Positions 25,353 through 32,838 are shown, counted from the stretch's first letter. The stretch: 39,884 bases of DNA from Knoellia flava TL1 (GCF_000768675.1 NZ_AVPI01000015.1:1-39884), one strand, 5' to 3'. Translations and numbers: made by a program. Notes: generated from the letters alone by a model not told the origin.

Positions 25353-25605
25353 CTATGGGCGCCCCACCCCGCCCAGATTGTCGCGGCCATCGCCGGCCCG
25401 GCCCTCCTGCCTCACGCCCTCGAGCTGCGGGCCCCGCGCCGGATGACCCACAGCGCATTCGGCACCTGATGGCACTAGAGCCTGCCTTCGGAGTCCTCCT
25501 CGGATTGCTCCTGATGCACCAAGGCCCTCGATTGTCCAGGTCTTCGGCGTCAGCCCGGTGGTCGTCGCAGGTGCGGCCGCCAAGCGAGGCGGACAATGCG
25601 AGCTG
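25353..25605 (+). pseudogene. Decayed EamA/RhtA-type exporter, C-terminal remnant with frameshifts
   Basis: Three stretches in successive frames together spell the C-terminal part of a DMT-superfamily exporter of the RhtA type: IVAAIAGPALLPHALELRAPRRMTHSAFGT (25377-25465 approximately), then after a shift LMALEPAFGVLLGLLLMHQ, then after another shift SIVQVFGVSPVVVAGAAAKRGG. Known RhtA proteins have this order (ALELRALRR ... LMSLEPA ... GLLLLHQ ... QLxGVALVVVAG). The N-terminal half is missing, starting just after the weak repeat copy. Two frameshifts and the truncation show it is dead. It is useful as a mark of a former boundary. Confidence 0.7.
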
Positions 25606-25718
25606 ATGCGGCTTGCAGCGGGCTCACGTCCCGTCTCAACTGGACGTATGGGCATGACCGTCTGGTAGCTCAACTACGAGTCCGGCTAAGCATCGGCCGT
25701 ACGGCAGCCAGCGAGTGG

Positions 25719-28700
25719 CTACTGCGCCGGAAGGCCGCGGAACTTGCCATAGCGGTTCTCGAGAGCCGGCTTGGTCCCCTCCAGCACCCGAACTGCCCTC
25801 CCCGCTGTTTCGACCTGTGAGATCGCACCGGCGGCAACATGGAAGCTGTCGTTCTCGTAGCGACACTCAACGACTTGGTCCGCGTCGCCGACCACAGCGA
25901 GGTTGGCGTTGTGAGTAACGGCGATGATTTGTCGCCGCTTAGACGCTTCGCGCAGGGCCGGAACAACCACGCTCGCGACAGTGTCGTTGTCGAGATTCTC
26001 CTCGGGTTGGTCTAGTAGTAGGGGAGACCTGCCTCGGTCAATCAGTAGATAGAAGAGCAGAAGCACGAGACCGCGTTGCCCGGGCGAAAGCGTGCTCAGC
26101 GGAGCATCGCCGCTGAGCAACTCGACTCGTTGCCTCACCCACGTCATTCCCAAGATGTCAGTCAAAAAGCCTTTGGCCGAGAATCCGGACTTGAAGTTGG
26201 CATCCGGGTCGAGTGGAGCTTCGGGGGTTCCAACAGTCAGGTCGACCAGCCTAAGAACTTGGGCCTCAAGTGATCCCCAGTCGTCTACATCTCCGACCGG
26301 GAAATCCAAGGTCGTTGGTAGCAGCGCCGTTGAGCGTCTGCGGTCGATTGAGTCCTGGATCATGGATAGCCGGGAGGCCGTATCCAAGGAGACGTTCGCC
26401 CGGATCTCAGTGGCACTAAGACTCTCGTTTTCAGCGGCAAAGCGCTCGACGGGGGCGAACAGTTCACTCACCTGTGCCGACGTACTCAACAGGTTGGCGT
26501 GGATCGCTCTTGAGTGGCTCATCAGCTCGGCACGCAAGTCAGCGATCTGCCGGGGGGTCGACTCCCTGCGACGCAACAACCCCTCAAGTCCTCTGAGGGA
26601 TTGGGGGTCCCCGTCTGCGCCGATGAGACCCGTCAAGTGCGCCTCACGGTCGCGCACCAACTGTCTCGCGTTCTCTCTTGCCGCATCAATTTGCGCCAAC
26701 TCTCGGGAGACCTCGGTCAGTTGCTGCTGCAACTCCTCGAGCCGCGCGTCGATGTCGGCCTGACTAGCAGCAAGACGCTCGAGCGCTGCGGTCCGCCGAC
26801 GCTGCGCTACCTCACGCCAGTCTTCACTCGCAATAAGTCGCAGTACCGGCGACGAGGCAGGATCGATATCGAGAACCCCGTAGACGTCGCTCTCGATTGT
26901 AGTGTTTATGGAGGCTAGTTCTCCCTCAACCTCCTGCACTCGAGCGGCAAGAGCCGCCTCTTCGAGTTCCGTTCCACGAATTGCAGCAAAGGACGCAACG
27001 ATCGTGGCCCGTTCTCCCAGAAGCCCAGCTCGCTGAGCCTCGAGGGCGTCCGCACGTTCACGGCGTCCGACAACTTCCATGTCATCCCGTCCAACCGTTT
27101 GCGCGGCAGCGAGCTCTGCGCGCGCCTCGGCCAGCGCGCTCTCAGCCTGAGCAACGGCCGCCTTCTGCCGCTCCACTGCCCCGCGGAGGTTGGCCAGCGG
27201 GTTCCGTCGGTGGAACTGCACGACGTCTAGGAGAGTCGCAATGTCCTGGCCAAGCTCGGCTCGCAAACTCTGCAGCTCTACTTCAAGAGCAGCCGTTCGC
27301 TTCTTCTGTAGGTCCTCGAAACTCAGGGCCCCGGCGCGTTCCTCCTCGCCAATGTGCGAGAACAGAACCTTCTTCAGCTCCGCCTCGAAGTCACGCGCTG
27401 CTTCGCTATTGGGCCGGGCCGTGCAAACGCGCTCAACGAACGCCTGCGGCAGATACTCGACTCGCACTTCGCCTGCGAACGGCTCTCGGGCTGTGTTTAA
27501 GTTCAGCGACGACGTGGTGCCGTTCTGCCAAGCAATCGTCGACGTGTACGAACTCGCCTCGTCCGAGTTTCGGGGAGCCAAGAACCGGCTCTCATTCAGG
27601 AACGCAAACTCCTTCCGGCGTGGGCTGCCCCCCGCAAGCGCGATGCAATCCAGCAGGGCCGACTTGCCTTGGCCCTTGTTTCCAACGATGGCCACAAACT
27701 GACTATTTAGCGGCAGAGAGTAGTCGAACTTTAGGTCACCACCGCCTGTTGAGACGGGACGGATCGAGACTGATTCGATGTACCGATCTGGATACCGATT
27801 GACGTTCTGGAGGTGCTGGGGTTGTACTCCAACGAAGACTCGCTCTTTGAACTCCGTGAGAGCGTGGCGCAGACCCGAAAACGAACGTTCGGCATTGACC
27901 CAATTTAGACAGTTGCCGAGGCGAGCGTTGTCAGTTGAGGATGCCCAGTTGTGCGCATCGCTGCAGTCGAAGAGCTTGGACAGGACGTTCTGCGCTTTCA
28001 GTGCCTCAACGCTCGGGGCCCACCGTTCCGGATCATCGAAAGCCGTGAACAGTAGGTCGGCTCGCTCGATCGTGTCCCGCTTGAGGGCGGCGGATTGATT
28101 CCACCGCATGTCCGACCACTCGGCCTTGCCGAGTGCTTGAAGCGTGCGGCCCTTGAAGTATGAGGACTTCAACACGTCGTCGATTCGCTCACGGGACATC
28201 ACCAAGTTCGCGAACCCGACCTGCAACGGTGACGCCATCTGATCACGCATTTCCTCGGGGGCTAGAGCGAGGATCTTGGTCCCCAAGTCCTGCAGGGACT
28301 CGCGAGTGACCACTCCAGACCAACTTCCCCGGTAGTCGTCCTTCGACAAGTCGAAGCCGGAGGTGAGGGCGGCCAGAAATTGCGCGTCGATGACATCCGG
28401 CTCGATCGTGGGATCGAACAAGACGTGAAGATTCTGGCGGCTGAGTTTGGTTTCAGCCCCACCGAGAATGTCCAATCGCATCTCCACGACAGGGAGGATC
28501 AGCTCGATGTTCGGAAGGTTGCCCGCCAGCCAAGCCGCGCGCACTCTCCGGTATCCGTCGATGAACCAGTAGTCGTTTATCCCCAGCACGCGGATGCTTG
28601 CTGGCAAGTCTGCGAGAGCTTGGAGGTACTTGTCCCAGACCTTGGCTTGGTCGCCGCCGTAGTTCTGAACTATCGATGCAGGCGTATGCACGTGTAGGTC

Positions 28701-28736
28701 CCAAATGGACCATTCGCTGCCGCGCTCAACGCTCAC
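25719..28736 (-). CDS. PHP phosphoesterase-ABC/SMC ATPase (TrlF-like)
   Basis: 1005 residues from a GTG at 28736 (GGGGGG run upstream). The N-terminus is a PHP metal-phosphoesterase with a full ligand set: His15 and His17 (DLHVHT), Asp55 (GINDYW), Glu85 (PVVEMR), His104 (NLHVLF), and Asp260/His262 (CSDAH). Next comes an ABC/SMC-like ATPase: Walker A GNKGQGKS (352-359), a long coiled coil (about 480-780), signature LSPGQRG (883-889), Walker B LLLDQPEEN (Asp909) and switch His942 (AVTHN). This layout matches the TrlF family of AAA-like ATPases. ATP-gated cutting of a nucleic acid or nucleotide is the likely action, and an anti-phage role is plausible. Its GC content is visibly lower than that of the left half, pointing to transfer. 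Confidence 0.9.
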   Translation of the reverse strand: MSVERGSEWSIWDLHVHTPASIVQNYGGDQAKVWDKYLQALADLPASIRVLGINDYWFIDGYRRVRAAWLAGNLPNIELILPVVEMRLDILGGAETKLSRQNLHVLFDPTIEPDVIDAQFLAALTSGFDLSKDDYRGSWSGVVTRESLQDLGTKILALAPEEMRDQMASPLQVGFANLVMSRERIDDVLKSSYFKGRTLQALGKAEWSDMRWNQSAALKRDTIERADLLFTAFDDPERWAPSVEALKAQNVLSKLFDCSDAHNWASSTDNARLGNCLNWVNAERSFSGLRHALTEFKERVFVGVQPQHLQNVNRYPDRYIESVSIRPVSTGGGDLKFDYSLPLNSQFVAIVGNKGQGKSALLDCIALAGGSPRRKEFAFLNESRFLAPRNSDEASSYTSTIAWQNGTTSSLNLNTAREPFAGEVRVEYLPQAFVERVCTARPNSEAARDFEAELKKVLFSHIGEEERAGALSFEDLQKKRTAALEVELQSLRAELGQDIATLLDVVQFHRRNPLANLRGAVERQKAAVAQAESALAEARAELAAAQTVGRDDMEVVGRRERADALEAQRAGLLGERATIVASFAAIRGTELEEAALAARVQEVEGELASINTTIESDVYGVLDIDPASSPVLRLIASEDWREVAQRRRTAALERLAASQADIDARLEELQQQLTEVSRELAQIDAARENARQLVRDREAHLTGLIGADGDPQSLRGLEGLLRRRESTPRQIADLRAELMSHSRAIHANLLSTSAQVSELFAPVERFAAENESLSATEIRANVSLDTASRLSMIQDSIDRRRSTALLPTTLDFPVGDVDDWGSLEAQVLRLVDLTVGTPEAPLDPDANFKSGFSAKGFLTDILGMTWVRQRVELLSGDAPLSTLSPGQRGLVLLLFYLLIDRGRSPLLLDQPEENLDNDTVASVVVPALREASKRRQIIAVTHNANLAVVGDADQVVECRYENDSFHVAAGAISQVETAGRAVRVLEGTKPALENRYGKFRGLPAQ

Positions 28737-28955
28737 CCTTCATCCCCCCTGCTGAAGACGGACACCGTAGGCGGATCGTAACGGCAACACACGTGTGGAG
28801 CGGGGTGCCACCCGGCGTTTCAGGGGCTCGCGGCAGCGCCCAGCGCTGAAAGGCCTGGGTCACGCAGCTGCCTCAGCCTGCCGCGCCGGTCCGCACCAGG
28901 TGATGGCTAGGGAGGTTCTGCCCCGTGCGTCATATCGCCGCGAAGCCGTAGATTC
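28737..28955. other. Gap with a copy of the island repeat
   Basis: 219 bp between the PHP-ATPase start and the broken gene. No gene seen. Besides the repeat at 28925-28948 there is the expected promoter of the PHP-ATPase gene, which I could not place. Confidence 0.4.
28925..28948 (+). repeat. Island direct repeat, copy 1
   Basis: Begins GTGCGTCATATCGCCGCGA, matching the copy at 33984 in 17 of the first 19 bases, then has one extra A before GCCG. Same orientation as all other copies. It lies between the PHP-ATPase gene and the broken gene. Confidence 0.7.
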
Positions 28956-29352
28956 CTAGGGCGCCTCGAGCGTCAATCGTGCATTCGCTGCCGCGGTGAG
29001 GTCGTACATCCACAGCACCGAGTCGGTTAGCCCGGGTAGGGACTGGCCGCGCAGTTGACCCGTGCCAAGCTCGTCGGCGCTAACGGCAGATCTGCTCTGG
29101 ACCTGTCGACGCAGGAGCCGGTGCTGCGCGCGCGCATCATGGTACTGACCGCTGGTCGAACCACCCATCAGCTTCGCGGTTCCTTGCGCTTCCTTCGCGC
29201 TGTTTAGCTCCTCGAGGTAGGCCCGTGCCAGCCGCTCCTCTGGTTCATCTCCGGCGTCTCCAAGAACCCAGAGTGCGTGGGCGCAATTCTCCATGACGGC
29301 GCGGACGAGTAGACCCGGAGAGAAGTGCACTTCCCCCGTGGCGTACATGCTC
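28956..29352 (-). pseudogene. 3' part of a gene interrupted by the IS481-type element
   Basis: Joined to the fragment at 31853-32073, with the element and one GCTAGC removed, the frame reads straight through the junction (GHLGGLA|SMYATGEVHFSPGLLVRAVMENCAHALWVLG). The product is helical. The stretch LLVRAVMENCAHALWVLGDAGDEPEERLARAYLEELNSAKEA resembles DUF5677/HEPN-like helical proteins, but I cannot name a family. It ends with a TAG at 28956, ahead of which lies the repeat copy. Before the insertion it would have been a gene of about 200 residues in the island. Confidence 0.8.
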
Positions 29353-29358
29353 GCTAGC
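29353..29358. repeat. Target-site duplication GCTAGC, left
   Basis: GCTAGC directly abuts the left end of the IS481-type element (29359) and is repeated at 31853-31858. It fits the NCTAGN target with a 6-bp duplication reported for IS481. Confidence 0.9.
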
Positions 29359-29380
29359 TGTACTGACCGGGGACGTTGAT
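29359..29380. repeat. Left terminal inverted repeat of the IS481-type element
   Basis: 22 bases starting TGTACTGACCGG, identical to the complement of 31831-31852 with no mismatch. The HxlR gene stop (29384) is only 4 bases inside it. Confidence 0.9.
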
Positions 29381-29383
29381 TGA

Positions 29384-30022
29384 TCAGCGCGTGGGTGGCA
29401 GGACTCGGTCAAGTGCACTGGCGTCTCCTTCGACGCGAACACCATTTGCGACGGCAACTGCTAGGGGCATGGTTCCCTGCAGAAGCGCGACCAGGACAGG
29501 GCCTGGGCCCGTGACGCTGGCACTGGGGCTCGCGTCGTGCTTGCAGGGCTGGACTGTCACGGCTCCCATCGCTGCGGTGAGGTCGAAGCCGTCGTCGAGG
29601 GTGCCGAAGCGGATGACGACGGCCGGCTCGGTCGGCCGGTGGTCGTGGAGCAGGAAGCGAGCTGGCTGGCTGAGCCAGTGCATCTGGAAGATCGCGTCGC
29701 GTGGCGCGTCTGGAACCGTGGGCGCGCCCCACTTCAAGAGCTCACGCAACACTCCGTCCAGGGCCATGCCACGGTCGGTGAGCCGGTATGTCGGGACGCC
29801 CGTCACCCCTGGGCATGAATCTCGGGTGACCACCCCGTTCGCCTCGAGGTCGCGCAAGCGCTGGGTGAGCAGGTTTGTCGCGATGCCGGGCAGGCCGCGT
29901 TGCACTTCCCCGAACCGCGAGGGCCCCTGGATCAGGAGCTCGCGCACGATCAGAAGAGTCCAGCGGTCGCCGACCACATCTAGGGCGCGGGCGATCGAGC
30001 ACAACTGTCCGTAGGACTTCAC
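29384..30022 (-). CDS. HxlR-family regulator with SCP2-like C-terminal domain (passenger)
   Basis: 212 residues from a GTG at 30022, chosen because AAGGAG lies 6 bases before it and the two operator-like palindromes lie just upstream; the open frame extends further but through these sites. Residues 1-110 are a winged-helix HxlR domain (CSIARALDVVGDRWTLLIVRELLIQGPSRFGEVQRGLPGIATNLLTQRLRDLEANGVV). The remainder fits the sterol-carrier-type domain often fused to actinobacterial HxlR proteins (VVIRFGTLDDGFDLTAAMG ... GVRVEGDASALDRV), which may bind a small hydrophobic effector. It is divergent from the SnoaL-TfoX pair and probably represses both that unit and itself. Confidence 0.88.
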   Translation of the reverse strand: MKSYGQLCSIARALDVVGDRWTLLIVRELLIQGPSRFGEVQRGLPGIATNLLTQRLRDLEANGVVTRDSCPGVTGVPTYRLTDRGMALDGVLRELLKWGAPTVPDAPRDAIFQMHWLSQPARFLLHDHRPTEPAVVIRFGTLDDGFDLTAAMGAVTVQPCKHDASPSASVTGPGPVLVALLQGTMPLAVAVANGVRVEGDASALDRVLPPTR

Positions 30023-30031
30023 CCAACACTC

Positions 30032-30046
30032 CTTGACTTTCTCAAG
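30032..30046. promoter_or_regulatory. Operator-like palindrome 1
   Basis: CTTGACTTTCTCAAG has complementary outer arms CTTGA/TCAAG. It is 10 bases upstream of the HxlR start and 21 bp centre-to-centre from the second palindrome, two helical turns apart. Confidence 0.65.
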
Positions 30047-30052
30047 TGCCTG

Positions 30053-30067
30053 CTTGAAAGTTTCAAG
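30053..30067. promoter_or_regulatory. Operator-like palindrome 2 (perfect)
   Basis: CTTGAAAGTTTCAAG is a perfect 15-base palindrome around the central G. It shares the CTTGA/TCAAG arms with the first site and lies between the two divergent genes, a good candidate binding site of the HxlR regulator. Confidence 0.75.
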
Positions 30068-30092
30068 CATCATTCTCACACCAAGGAGAGCC

Positions 30093-30479
30093 ATGCCCGC
30101 CACCCTGTCCTCTGCTGCCCCGCAGGTCCTCAAGGACTACTACCGGATCCTCGAGTCCGGCTCCGACCACTACGAGGACGGGGCCACCCTGCGGCCCCTG
30201 CTGAGCGACCATCTCGACTTCACCGGGCCCCTGGCCGGCCACCGCCCCGATGCGACTGAGGGCTTCCTGCGAGGCGTTTCAGGCTTCATCGCGACGGTCG
30301 GGCAGATCGAGATCATCCACGACGTGCACGGCCCCACCGGCTCGGCCGTGCTGTACACGGCGACCATGCCCGGCGGGCCCATGACCTTTGCCGAGTTCTT
30401 CACCTTCGACGGCGACCTCATCACGTCCCTGAACCTGCACTACAACGGCCCCGAGTACATCGAGAAGGGCGGCCGATGA
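30093..30479 (+). CDS. SnoaL-like (NTF2-fold) protein (passenger)
   Basis: 128 residues from the ATG at 30093 with AAGGAGAG just upstream. The NTF2/SnoaL fold is shown by VLKDYYRILESGSDHYEDGATLRPLLSDHLDFTGPLAGH, an alpha-beta start with a ligand pocket, and FFTFDGDLITSLNLHYN at the end. Such proteins are cyclases, isomerases or binding proteins; here the substrate is unknown. It overlaps the TfoX-like gene as ATGA and is divergent from the HxlR gene, so the three form a regulated passenger cassette. Confidence 0.85.
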   Translation: MPATLSSAAPQVLKDYYRILESGSDHYEDGATLRPLLSDHLDFTGPLAGHRPDATEGFLRGVSGFIATVGQIEIIHDVHGPTGSAVLYTATMPGGPMTFAEFFTFDGDLITSLNLHYNGPEYIEKGGR

Positions 30480-30808
30480 CGGCCCAGCAGAGCCTCGTTG
30501 AACGCGTTCGCCACGCGCTGCGGGACCGTAGCCCCCGCGAGGTACCGATGTTCGGGGGCGTGTCCTTCATGGTGGAGGGCCGCATGGTCGTCGCCGCGCG
30601 CCGCGAAGGGGCGCTCCTGCTGCGCATCAACCCCAGCGCGGCGGCAGAACTGCTCGCCCGCCCGGGCGCCCGCCCCGCGCTCATGGGGGCAGACCGCCCC
30701 ATGGGCGACGGGTGGATCAGCGTCGAACCGGCCGCGCTCGAAGGGACCGGACTCGACAGCTGGCTCGCGCCCGCGCTGTCCTTCCACGCAGCGCAGGGCA
30801 CCAAGTAG
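30476..30808 (+). CDS. TfoX N-terminal-domain protein (passenger)
   Basis: 110 residues, matching the TfoX/Sxy N-terminal domain (SLVERVRHALRDRSPREVPMFGGVSFMVEGRMVVAARREGALLLRINP ... WISVEPAALEGTGLDSWLAPALSF). Stand-alone domains of this kind are frequent in actinobacteria and have no proven link to competence there. Translated with the SnoaL-like gene. The gene ends just before a strong hairpin that separates it from the transposase. Confidence 0.87.
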   Translation: MTAQQSLVERVRHALRDRSPREVPMFGGVSFMVEGRMVVAARREGALLLRINPSAAAELLARPGARPALMGADRPMGDGWISVEPAALEGTGLDSWLAPALSFHAAQGTK

Positions 30809-30820
30809 AACGTCTCCCAC

Positions 30821-30850
30821 GGTGGCCGGTCGCTGACGCGACCGGCCACC
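30821..30850 (+). terminator. Terminator hairpin inside the element
   Basis: GGTGGCCGGTCGC (30821-30833) and GCGACCGGCCACC (30838-30850) form a perfect 13-bp stem with the loop TGAC. It ends the SnoaL-TfoX transcript and shields the transposase from read-through. Confidence 0.85.
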
Positions 30851-30870
30851 GACCCATGTCAGGAGGACCT

Positions 30871-31857
30871 TTGAGCCATCCCAACGCCGCACTGACCCCG
30901 CGCTATCGCCTGAAAGTCGCTCGCCTCGTGGTCGAGGACGGGTGGCCTATCAGTGAGGTCGCCGCCCGATTTCAGGTCTCCTGGCCGACCGTGAAGCGGT
31001 GGGTCGACCGTTACCTGGCCGGCGAGCCCATGCAGGACCGATCCTCGCGCCCGAGGACGTCGCCCAACAAGACGTCGAAGTCGGTGACAAAGCGCTGCGT
31101 GAGCCTGCGAATGCGGTTGCGAGAAGGGCCGGTTCAGCTCGCCGCTCGACTCGACATCGCACCGTCCACGGTGCATCGCATTCTCACGACGGCACGCCTG
31201 AACCGGCTGTCATACGTCGACCGGGCCACCGGTGAGCCGATCCGCCGGTACGAGCACCCCCACCCCGGTTCCTTGGTGCACGTGGACGTGAAGAAGCTCG
31301 GGAACATCCCCGACGGCGGCGGCTGGCGCTACGTCGGCCGCCGCCAAGGAGAACGGAACCGGGCTGCGACCCCTGGGAAGCCGAAGAGCAAGTGGCACAA
31401 CCCCAAGCTCGGGTACGCGTTCGTGCACACAGTCATCGACGACCACTCCCGCGTCGCGTACACCGAGGTCCACGACGACGAGACCGCCGTCACCGCCGTC
31501 GGCGTCCTGCACCGCGCTGTCGAGTGGTTCGCCGAACGGGGCGTCACCATCCAACGGGTGTTGTCGGACAACGGCGGCGCGTACCGGTCACACCTGTGGC
31601 GGGACACCTGCGAAGCGCTGTCGATCACGCCGAAGCGGACCCGCCCGTACCGCCCGCAGACCAACGGCAAGGTTGAGAGATTTCACCGCACCATGGCCGA
31701 CGGGTGGGCCTACGCCCGCTGCTACACCAGCGAGCAAGAACGACGTGACGCCCTTCCCGACTGGCTGCACCAGTACAACCACCACCGCCCCCACACCGCG
31801 TGCGGTAACCAGCCGCCCTTCTCACGATTGATCAACGTCCCCGGTCAGTACAGCTAG
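30871..31857 (+). CDS. IS481-family transposase (DDE)
   Basis: 328 residues from a TTG at 30871 with AGGAGG five bases upstream; the family typically begins SHPNAALTPRxRLxLARLVVDDGWP, as here. An in-frame ATG at 30856 is less likely. An N-terminal helix-turn-helix region (EVAARFQVSWPTVKRWVDRYLAG) is followed by the rve-type catalytic core: Asp in VHVDVKKLG, Asp in RVLSDNGGAYRS, and Glu in TNGKVERFHRTM (DDE). The last codons read GQYS and a TAG whose bases belong to the target duplication and not to the element. The gene looks intact, so the element may still be active. Confidence 0.95.
   Translation: MSHPNAALTPRYRLKVARLVVEDGWPISEVAARFQVSWPTVKRWVDRYLAGEPMQDRSSRPRTSPNKTSKSVTKRCVSLRMRLREGPVQLAARLDIAPSTVHRILTTARLNRLSYVDRATGEPIRRYEHPHPGSLVHVDVKKLGNIPDGGGWRYVGRRQGERNRAATPGKPKSKWHNPKLGYAFVHTVIDDHSRVAYTEVHDDETAVTAVGVLHRAVEWFAERGVTIQRVLSDNGGAYRSHLWRDTCEALSITPKRTRPYRPQTNGKVERFHRTMADGWAYARCYTSEQERRDALPDWLHQYNHHRPHTACGNQPPFSRLINVPGQYS
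31831..31852. repeat. Right terminal inverted repeat of the IS481-type element
   Basis: 22 bases ending GGTCAGTACA, the exact complement of 29359-29380. It overlaps the last codons of the transposase gene. Confidence 0.9.
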
Positions 31858-31858
31858 C
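31853..31858. repeat. Target-site duplication GCTAGC, right
   Basis: Second copy of GCTAGC. It supplies the last two bases of the final Ser codon and the TAG stop of the transposase. Confidence 0.9.
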
Positions 31859-32073
31859 CCACCGAGATGACCACTTGCCGCAAGCACGAAGGTCTGTGCG
31901 ACCTCGGCGACCAGCCTGAACCCCGTCTCCCCCTGACGATCCACGATCGCCGGGTCAGGCGACGGCAACGCGGTGGCGTCTTGAACCGCGGCGGAGCCTT
32001 CGGCGGGAATCCAGTGGTAGGGGTCTGCGATCTCGAGGAACACAGCCCGGCCGAAACCGAACAGGTCCCCCAA
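31853..32073 (-). pseudogene. 5' part of the gene interrupted by the IS481-type element
   Basis: It translates as GDLFGFGRAVFLEIADPYHWIPAEG and on to AEVAQTFVLAASGHLGGLA, which continues in frame at 29352. The start is uncertain: TTG 32073 is the first usable codon in the visible frame, while the frame stays open upstream to near 32200 without ATG or GTG. Helical, no signal peptide. See the 3' fragment for the joined product. Confidence 0.7.
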
Positions 32074-32325
32074 CTCGACAAGACGCGCCGGAACCTGCCC
32101 CGGCCGTGCGGATGATGAGGAAGATCGGCCTGCATAGTTGAGACCGTATCGCCCGGCAGTGGCGGCCCCTGAAAGGTCACTGACTCGGGCGGGGAGGCAT
32201 CAACAGGTCTTACCTACCGTTGACCCGATGGGTCTCAAGCGTGCGTCACTGCGCCGCGTGCCGGCCGAGGATAGGAGGGTTGGTCGGCTGGCTCGCTGGC
32301 GAGGGCGGTCAGATGGTCGCCAACG
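32074..32325. other. Gap with island repeat copy 2
   Basis: 252 bp holding the upstream region of the interrupted gene, the repeat at 32241-32266 and the 3' end of the GIY-YIG gene. No further gene is supported. Confidence 0.4.
32241..32266 (+). repeat. Island direct repeat, copy 2
   Basis: Begins GTGCGTCACTGCGCCGCGTG and continues with CCGGCC. The first 21 bases differ from copy 3 at one position. Same orientation as the other copies. Confidence 0.75.
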
Positions 32326-32838
32326 CTACGTGAGCCGCTGTTGCAAAGCCTCGAATGTGTGAACCTCGAGCGCTCTCGTTGCAACCTGCAGCCACTCGAT
32401 CTTGCCCGCAGCGAACTGGGTCTCTCGAACGTTGCCACTAGGCACTATGGCGCGCTGCAGGATCGCCTCCATCTCGTAGATGGCTAAGTTCGAGCTACCC
32501 GTGATGTCGCCTGCCTGTTCTACGGTGCGTACGCCCATTCGATCGGGATCGCCCGACGCCGCATCGAATGAGAACCAAGAGAAGCGCGTCCAAAGGCCGG
32601 CGTGATCGTCATCTAGATGATCGTAGAGACGCCCGCCAATGCCATTCGCGCCTTCTGACAACCCTACGTAGTAGGGGCCCACGTCGTTGTACAGCACATA
32701 CACCCCACGTGACCTCCGAAAGTTGGCGATCTGCAACGTCCCGCGATTGAGTCCCTGTCGTCCGAGCAGTTGCCAGCCGTGGCTGCCCCAATCGACTAGG
32801 TCGCGTTCCCAAAACCGGCCGTACGCCTGGATCAGCAT
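32326..32838 (-). CDS. GIY-YIG nuclease-domain protein
   Basis: 170 residues. GVYVLY (45-50) and YYVGL (56-60) form the GIY-YIG pair, followed by the Arg in GIGGRLYDHL (Arg70) and a later Glu in AIYEMEAILQRA that fits the catalytic glutamate. An N-terminal stretch (FWERDLVDWGSHGWQLLG) is of unknown fold. Single-domain GIY-YIG proteins cut DNA with one metal ion. Here no partner gene is coupled. It is a lone gene flanked on both sides by the island repeat. Ribosome site before the ATG is weak (GAAGG too close). Confidence 0.8.
   Translation of the reverse strand: MLIQAYGRFWERDLVDWGSHGWQLLGRQGLNRGTLQIANFRRSRGVYVLYNDVGPYYVGLSEGANGIGGRLYDHLDDDHAGLWTRFSWFSFDAASGDPDRMGVRTVEQAGDITGSSNLAIYEMEAILQRAIVPSGNVRETQFAAGKIEWLQVATRALEVHTFEALQQRLT

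Larger units (their letters stand above)
25129..25718. other. 590-bp gap with a decayed exporter gene, a hairpin and a weak repeat copy
   Basis: No intact gene lies between the DUF2075 operon and the PHP-ATPase gene. It holds the nested hairpin at 25288-25338, the weak island-repeat copy at 25338-25350, and the frameshifted EamA/RhtA remnant at about 25353-25605. The promoter of the leftward DUF2075 operon must also lie here. Confidence 0.6.
29359..31852 (+). mobile_element. IS481-family element enlarged with three passenger genes (2494 bp)
   Basis: Ends are TGTACTGACC... and ...GGTCAGTACA, a 22-bp perfect terminal inverted repeat (29359-29380 against 31831-31852), flanked by a GCTAGC direct repeat. 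It carries, from left to right, an HxlR-SCP2 regulator (leftward), a SnoaL-like and a TfoX-like gene (rightward), and the transposase. Ordinary IS481 elements are about 1.0-1.1 kb and hold only the transposase. No second copy of the left terminal repeat exists just before the transposase, so the passengers are inside a single element and not between two. The last Ser codon and the stop of the transposase are completed by the target duplication. Confidence 0.88.

Noticed and set aside
30712-30870. Upstream extension of the transposase frame into the TfoX-like gene
   Set aside because: It would cross the terminator hairpin. The TTG with AGGAGG gives the usual family N-terminus.
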